Shown in pieces: positions 6,274 through 9,270 of a stretch of 9,270 bases of DNA. Each line of letters begins with the position of its first letter. Positions within the stretch are counted from its first letter, which is position 1. The translations under genes were made by a program, and so were the position numbers. The stretch comes from Caryophanales bacterium (GTDB lineage Bacteria; Bacillota_I; Bacilli_A; RF39; UBA660). The notes below the pieces were generated by a model that had not been told where the DNA came from, made no database searches, and saw nothing but the letters and a program-made list of their open reading frames with translations. Where the stretch lies: NCBI GenBank assembly GCA_016291895.1, contig JAEEZO010000059.1, positions 1 to 9,270 on the forward strand, read 5' to 3'.

Positions 6274-6440
6274 TAGATTTGCATAAAAATTATCCACAAT
6301 CATGAGTTTTCCTATATATATCAACAAAAAAGTTTTTTTGTTTTTTTCACCAAAAGAAACTTTTTATTTTTTTAGTTCGTTCCAACTTTTTTTCTTGTTT
6401 ACACACTCTTTACGTCAAATATTTTTACATTTAACACATA

Positions 6441-6467
6441 AAAAACAACTAACAATAGTTAGTTGTT
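6441..6467 (-). terminator. Intrinsic terminator of the SIMPL-domain gene
   Basis: A perfect 10-bp stem (6444-6453 with 6458-6467, AACAACTAAC type) and 4-base loop are followed by T on the minus strand, 3 bp past the stop codon. Confidence 0.88.
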
Positions 6468-6470
6468 ATC

Positions 6471-7142
6471 TTATTCTGCTATCCATAAGCAATATAAAAC
6501 TTCATTTAATTCAATATCTTCTGGTGTAAATGTTGTCATAATTTTATCTTGATTACTTGCACCTAAGGCGCCATCTGCTCTTGCTCTACTAAATTTAACA
6601 CCAGTGTCAAAAGTTGTTTCTGAAATATAATTTGTTGTAAATGGTTTAAAATCTACTTTGGCGCAACCAACTAAACTCTTACCTGCTGCTATTGCAATAG
6701 CTTCGGCTTGTAATTTAGCATCTTCATATGCTTTAGAAAGAATTTTTCTTTTACATTCTTTAGCATCTTTAACGCCAAAACTAACACCAACATTAGGCGC
6801 ATTTTCTAATTTAGATAGATCGTCCATTATTTTAGCTAATTTAGCTTTATCATAATCAAACTTTAATGTTGCACTTTGATTAAAAGCAAAACCATCTGGA
6901 TAATACTTTCTAGTTGCTTCATCGTATCTTTTGCTTTCATTAACATAATAACTTCTAGTTTTCATATCATCTTTTGTAAAACCATTAGGAACTAAAATAT
7001 TATTCACAAAATTCATAACATTATTAACTCCTTTAGTTAATACATCTTCATAAGTTAAATCCTTTACATTAAAGTTTATACCTAAAACAACTTCATTTGG
7101 TGAAAAGAATTCTTTTCCTTTACCTTGTACAATAATTTCCAT
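6471..7142 (-). CDS. SIMPL domain (DUF541) protein, cytoplasmic form
   Basis: The product has 223 residues and the SIMPL domain covers nearly all of it. Typical features are the opening IIVQGKGKEFFSPNEVVLGI, a long first helix (about 32-60), a KTRSYYVNESKRYD hairpin, and the helix SKAYEDAKLQAEAIAIAAGKSLVG (about 136-159). Family members include periplasmic proteins such as Brucella BP26 and the mammalian IRAK-binding protein SIMPL; the molecular role in bacteria is poorly defined, with oxidative-stress links reported for some. Here there is no signal peptide, lipobox or transmembrane segment, so it should stay in the cytoplasm. Three Cys (130, 160, 218) are present. AGGAGG lies 5 bp before the ATG at 7142. 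The gene follows miaA but a strong terminator separates them, and a TATAAT precedes it, so it is probably its own unit. Confidence 0.9.
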   Translation of the reverse strand: MEIIVQGKGKEFFSPNEVVLGINFNVKDLTYEDVLTKGVNNVMNFVNNILVPNGFTKDDMKTRSYYVNESKRYDEATRKYYPDGFAFNQSATLKFDYDKAKLAKIMDDLSKLENAPNVGVSFGVKDAKECKRKILSKAYEDAKLQAEAIAIAAGKSLVGCAKVDFKPFTTNYISETTFDTGVKFSRARADGALGASNQDKIMTTFTPEDIELNEVLYCLWIAE

Positions 7143-7160
7143 ATATTCCTCCTATTTTTA

Positions 7161-7166
7161 ATTATA
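7161..7166 (-). promoter_or_regulatory. Candidate -10 box for the SIMPL-domain gene
   Basis: A perfect TATAAT lies 18 bp before the start codon, with AGGAGG between them. No recognisable -35 is found at 16-18 bp. The arrangement closely matches the -10/ribosome-site spacing of three other genes in the window. Confidence 0.42.
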
Positions 7167-7184
7167 TAATACTTAATTAATAAT

Positions 7185-7217
7185 AAAAAGAATAATTAAA
7201 TCATTTAATTATTCTTT
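7185..7217 (-). terminator. Intrinsic terminator of the mutL-miaA operon
   Basis: A perfect 14-bp A/T-rich stem (7187-7200 with 7204-7217) and 3-base loop are followed by five T on the minus strand. It covers the last codons and the stop codon of miaA, and is the longest perfect stem in the window. Confidence 0.8.
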
Positions 7218-8074
7218 ACATATAGATATACTTCATTAATAGTTTCATTAAAATCTTTAAAATTAACATCAAACCATTTAACATCCATTTGATGATTATA
7301 GAATGTATATTGTCTTTTAGCGAAATTACGACTATTCTTTTTAATTAAATCAAGAGATTCAGTAAGAGATAGCTCACCATCAAAGTATTTATATAATTCT
7401 TTATAACCAATTCCTGTCATTATAGCTTTTGTTCTTATATTATTATCATATAATTCTTTTACTTCTTTTATTAAGCCCTCATCAACCATCTTATCAACAC
7501 GATTATCAATAATTTTATATAAATCATCTCTATTTGTTGTTAAACCTATGAGATTAAAATCATATATTTTTTCATTCTTTTTATTAGTATTTTTAGTACC
7601 ATTTTTTATTTTATTAAGTTCTCGTACTAATCTTTTACGATTGTTAACATGAATATCCGTTTCATGATCTTCTCTTATTTCTTCTAAGATTTGTTCATTA
7701 GATAAATCTTCAAACTCAGAATGAAATTCTTCTACATTAAATTCATAGTCATAAAGAGCGGCTTTAATATATAAGCCACTTCCACCAACAAGAATTGGTG
7801 TATTACCTCTACTTTGAATTTCATTAATTACTCTTCTTGCATCTTTTTGATAATCATAAATCGTATAATTTCTATTTATATCACATATATCAAATAAGTG
7901 ATGAGGAATACCTTCTTTTTCAGATTCTTTTATTTTAGCTGTTCCAATATCAAGTCCTTTGTATACTTGCATTGAATCTGCATTAATGATTTCCCCATTA
8001 ACTTTTTTTGCTAGTTCAACACTTAATTTTGTTTTACCAACACCTGTTGGTCCTGTTATTACAATTATTTTCAT
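7205..8074 (-). CDS. miaA: tRNA dimethylallyltransferase
   Basis: MiaA transfers a dimethylallyl group from DMAPP to N6 of A37 in tRNAs that read UNN codons, giving i6A, which steadies codon pairing. The product has 289 residues, slightly short but complete. Motifs in order are P-loop GPTGVGKT (8-15), DSMQVYKGLDIGTAK (33-47) around the catalytic Asp, HHLFD (58-62), GGSGLYIKA (97-105), a swivel/insert region with VNNRKRLVREL (143-153), GIGYKEL (221-227) and FAKRQYTFYN (251-260). The last is the usual KRQxTWF tRNA-binding motif with Phe for Trp. The start ATG at 8074 shares its A with the last base of the mutL stop, so translation is probably coupled. AGAGG lies 8 bp upstream within mutL. The mutL-miaA order is common in bacteria. 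Confidence 0.98.
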   Translation of the reverse strand: MKIIVITGPTGVGKTKLSVELAKKVNGEIINADSMQVYKGLDIGTAKIKESEKEGIPHHLFDICDINRNYTIYDYQKDARRVINEIQSRGNTPILVGGSGLYIKAALYDYEFNVEEFHSEFEDLSNEQILEEIREDHETDIHVNNRKRLVRELNKIKNGTKNTNKKNEKIYDFNLIGLTTNRDDLYKIIDNRVDKMVDEGLIKEVKELYDNNIRTKAIMTGIGYKELYKYFDGELSLTESLDLIKKNSRNFAKRQYTFYNHQMDVKWFDVNFKDFNETINEVYLYVKNN

Positions 8075-9270
8075 TACATTGACCTCTTAAACATCTTCTC
8101 TAAATCATATTTCGTATAACTAATTATTGTTGGTCTTCCATGAGGACAAGTATATGGATTATTTGTTTTAACTAATTCATTAAGTAAATATTCCATATCT
8201 TCAATACTTCTTGCATCATTACCTTTAATACTCATCTTACAAGCCATCGTCATTGATACATAATCAGAGAATTTTAATTCTGAGAAATCATCTGTTGTAA
8301 TAATAATATCAATGATTTCACGTATGGCATCATTTACTCTAAAATCTTTAATCCAAACTGGATGACTACGAATAACAATCGTATTATCACCAAATTCTTC
8401 ATAAATAAAACCAAGTCTATCAAGGATATCAAAATGACTTTTTAAAATAATATATTCATTAGCTGGTAGTTCAATGGTAATTGGTACTAATAGATCAATA
8501 ATGTTTTTCGAATGATCTAGTATTGCTTTATAACATTTTTCATAATTAATTCGTTCTGCTGCCGCATGCTGATCAATAATATACATGCCTTTTTCATTAT
8601 AACCAACAATATATGTTCCATGAACTGAACCAATTGGAATTATTGGATCTATTTTAACTTCATGATGTGGTATTAATTCTTCTTTTTCATCAAAATTTTC
8701 TTTCTCTTCTTTTTCTTTTATATCTTCTTTAACATCTAAATATGTTTCATTATCTTCATTAACTTCAAAATTTAGTTTTAATTCTTGTACTTTTTTATCA
8801 TAATATACTTCATCTATTTTACTATCTTGTATTTGATCATAAATAAAATCAGTATTAACATGTGCCTCTGGTATTAAAAGAGTTGTCTTTAAAGCTTTGG
8901 TTATGGAATCCGTAATTAATTTCTTTAATTCTTCAACTTTTGAGAATTTAACATCCATCTTCGTTGGATGAATATTAACATCGATTAAGAATGGATCACA
9001 AATAATATTTAAGACCGTTACGGGATATCTATCATGTGGCATAAAAGTATGATAACATTCATGAATTGTTTTAATTAAATCATAATTCTTTATTACTCTA
9101 TTATTTACAAGAATCGTTATATTATTTCTTGTACTTCGATTTACTTCAGGGTATGATGTATATCCAATAATTTCAAAGTCATCATCACTACTATTAATCT
9201 CTAACATCTTTTTAGTAACAGCAAGGCCATAAATTGAATTAATGACTTTAAGTAAGTTACCACTACCATC
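8074..9270 (-). CDS. mutL: DNA mismatch repair protein MutL (endonuclease type), N-terminus cut by right edge
   Basis: The frame is open from the right edge and gives the last 398 residues; the N-terminal ATP-binding (GHKL) part lies outside. The visible part starts with GSGNLLKVINSIYG, followed by the transducer domain with DVNIHPTKMDVKFSK (97-111). An acidic Glu/Lys/Asp-rich linker (about 130-205) follows. The C-terminal domain (about 210-398) carries the full set of endonuclease motifs: DQHAAAERINYE (233-244), ACKMSIKGND (343-352), CPHGRPT (375-381) and FKR (394-396). This is therefore a nicking MutL, as in bacteria without MutH, expected to act with MutS and be guided by the sliding clamp. 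In the clamp-binding position the sequence is IIDLLVP, lacking the Gln of the Bacillus motif. An internal ATG at 9207 is not the start, since conserved MutL sequence continues upstream of it. Confidence 0.98.
   Translation of the reverse strand, partial: DGSGNLLKVINSIYGLAVTKKMLEINSSDDDFEIIGYTSYPEVNRSTRNNITILVNNRVIKNYDLIKTIHECYHTFMPHDRYPVTVLNIICDPFLIDVNIHPTKMDVKFSKVEELKKLITDSITKALKTTLLIPEAHVNTDFIYDQIQDSKIDEVYYDKKVQELKLNFEVNEDNETYLDVKEDIKEKEEKENFDEKEELIPHHEVKIDPIIPIGSVHGTYIVGYNEKGMYIIDQHAAAERINYEKCYKAILDHSKNIIDLLVPITIELPANEYIILKSHFDILDRLGFIYEEFGDNTIVIRSHPVWIKDFRVNDAIREIIDIIITTDDFSELKFSDYVSMTMACKMSIKGNDARSIEDMEYLLNELVKTNNPYTCPHGRPTIISYTKYDLEKMFKRSM

Larger units (their letters stand above)
6195..6470. 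other. Longest non-coding stretch, AT-rich, between surface protein and SIMPL genes
   Basis: This 276-bp region holds the surface gene's ribosome site and promoter, the SIMPL gene's terminator, and about 165 bp of A- and T-tract DNA between them. Within that part are one perfect DnaA-box match TTATCCACA (plus strand, 6290-6298) and a perfect-arm palindrome of two 9-base A/T arms around GT (6323-6342). No convincing gene or structured RNA was seen. The A-tracts may serve as curved upstream DNA for the surface gene promoter. Confidence 0.5.

Noticed and set aside
6290..6298. Replication origin suggested by a DnaA box
   Set aside because: There is only one box, no cluster, and no dnaA or dnaN nearby.
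6124..6327. Minus-strand small open frame of up to 67 codons with a hydrophobic middle
   Set aside because: It runs through the surface gene's promoter and ribosome site, overlaps its signal peptide in another frame, and has only a weak ribosome site of its own.
6323..6346. Plus-strand terminator from the A/T palindrome and following T run
   Set aside because: The stem is almost purely A-T with a 2-base loop, and no plus-strand gene lies upstream.
6302..6529. Plus-strand open frame of 75 codons
   Set aside because: It lies in T-tract DNA giving a low-complexity Phe/Ser-rich product, crosses the SIMPL terminator and reads antisense into that gene.
6658..6855. Plus-strand open frame of 65 codons
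   Set aside because: It is entirely antisense within the well-supported SIMPL domain gene.
1..9270. Mycoplasma-type code with UGA as Trp
   Set aside because: Trp residues at conserved positions are TGG, and all genes have normal length without reading UGA.

Overview
The window is very AT-rich and every supported gene lies on the minus strand, so transcription runs from the right edge to the left. The standard code is used: Trp is TGG, no reading frame needs UGA read through, and all eight visible stop codons are TAA. Several features point to a small-genome, possibly gut-associated, low-GC Bacillota of the Bacilli/Erysipelotrichia/RF39 kind: strong AGGAGG-type ribosome binding sites, an endonuclease-type MutL, a Bacilli-like type II thymidine kinase, SH3b wall-binding proteins and a surface protein with a sortase-type tail. 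The SH3b proteins and sorting signal argue for a cell wall and against a wall-less Mycoplasma. Placement below class is a guess.

In order of transcription, the right third (9270-6471) is housekeeping. It holds mutL, cut by the right edge, overlapping miaA by one base in an ATG/TAA junction. After a strong terminator comes a cytoplasmic SIMPL-domain (DUF541) protein with its own terminator. About 276 bp of non-coding AT-rich DNA (6195-6470) then precedes a secreted 704-residue surface protein (4080-6194). That protein has a beta-helix domain, a MucBP-like domain, InlB-type B repeats, an Ig-like module and a PKTGD sorting tail.

The middle (2667-3995) is the most unusual part. Two consecutive membrane-anchored proteins have nearly identical promoters, N-terminal tails and transmembrane segments but unrelated extracellular domains. 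Their flanking terminators are near copies of each other. The arrangement looks like a repeated terminator-promoter-anchor cassette carrying variable ectodomains.

The left third holds tdk (thymidine kinase, 1960-2559) and two membrane-anchored SH3b proteins. The second of these is cut by the left edge. It is driven by the best promoter in the window, a perfect TTGACA-N17-TATAAT with an extended -10 and an inverted repeat just downstream.

Genes are packed tightly. Each complete gene except mutL/miaA appears to be its own transcription unit. Intrinsic terminators often include the stop codon, and -10 boxes lie only 16-19 bp before start codons, predicting very short leaders. Apart from mutL-miaA there is no clear shared pathway. 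The common theme left of mutL-miaA is the cell envelope, with surface-anchored or wall-binding proteins interspersed with single housekeeping genes.
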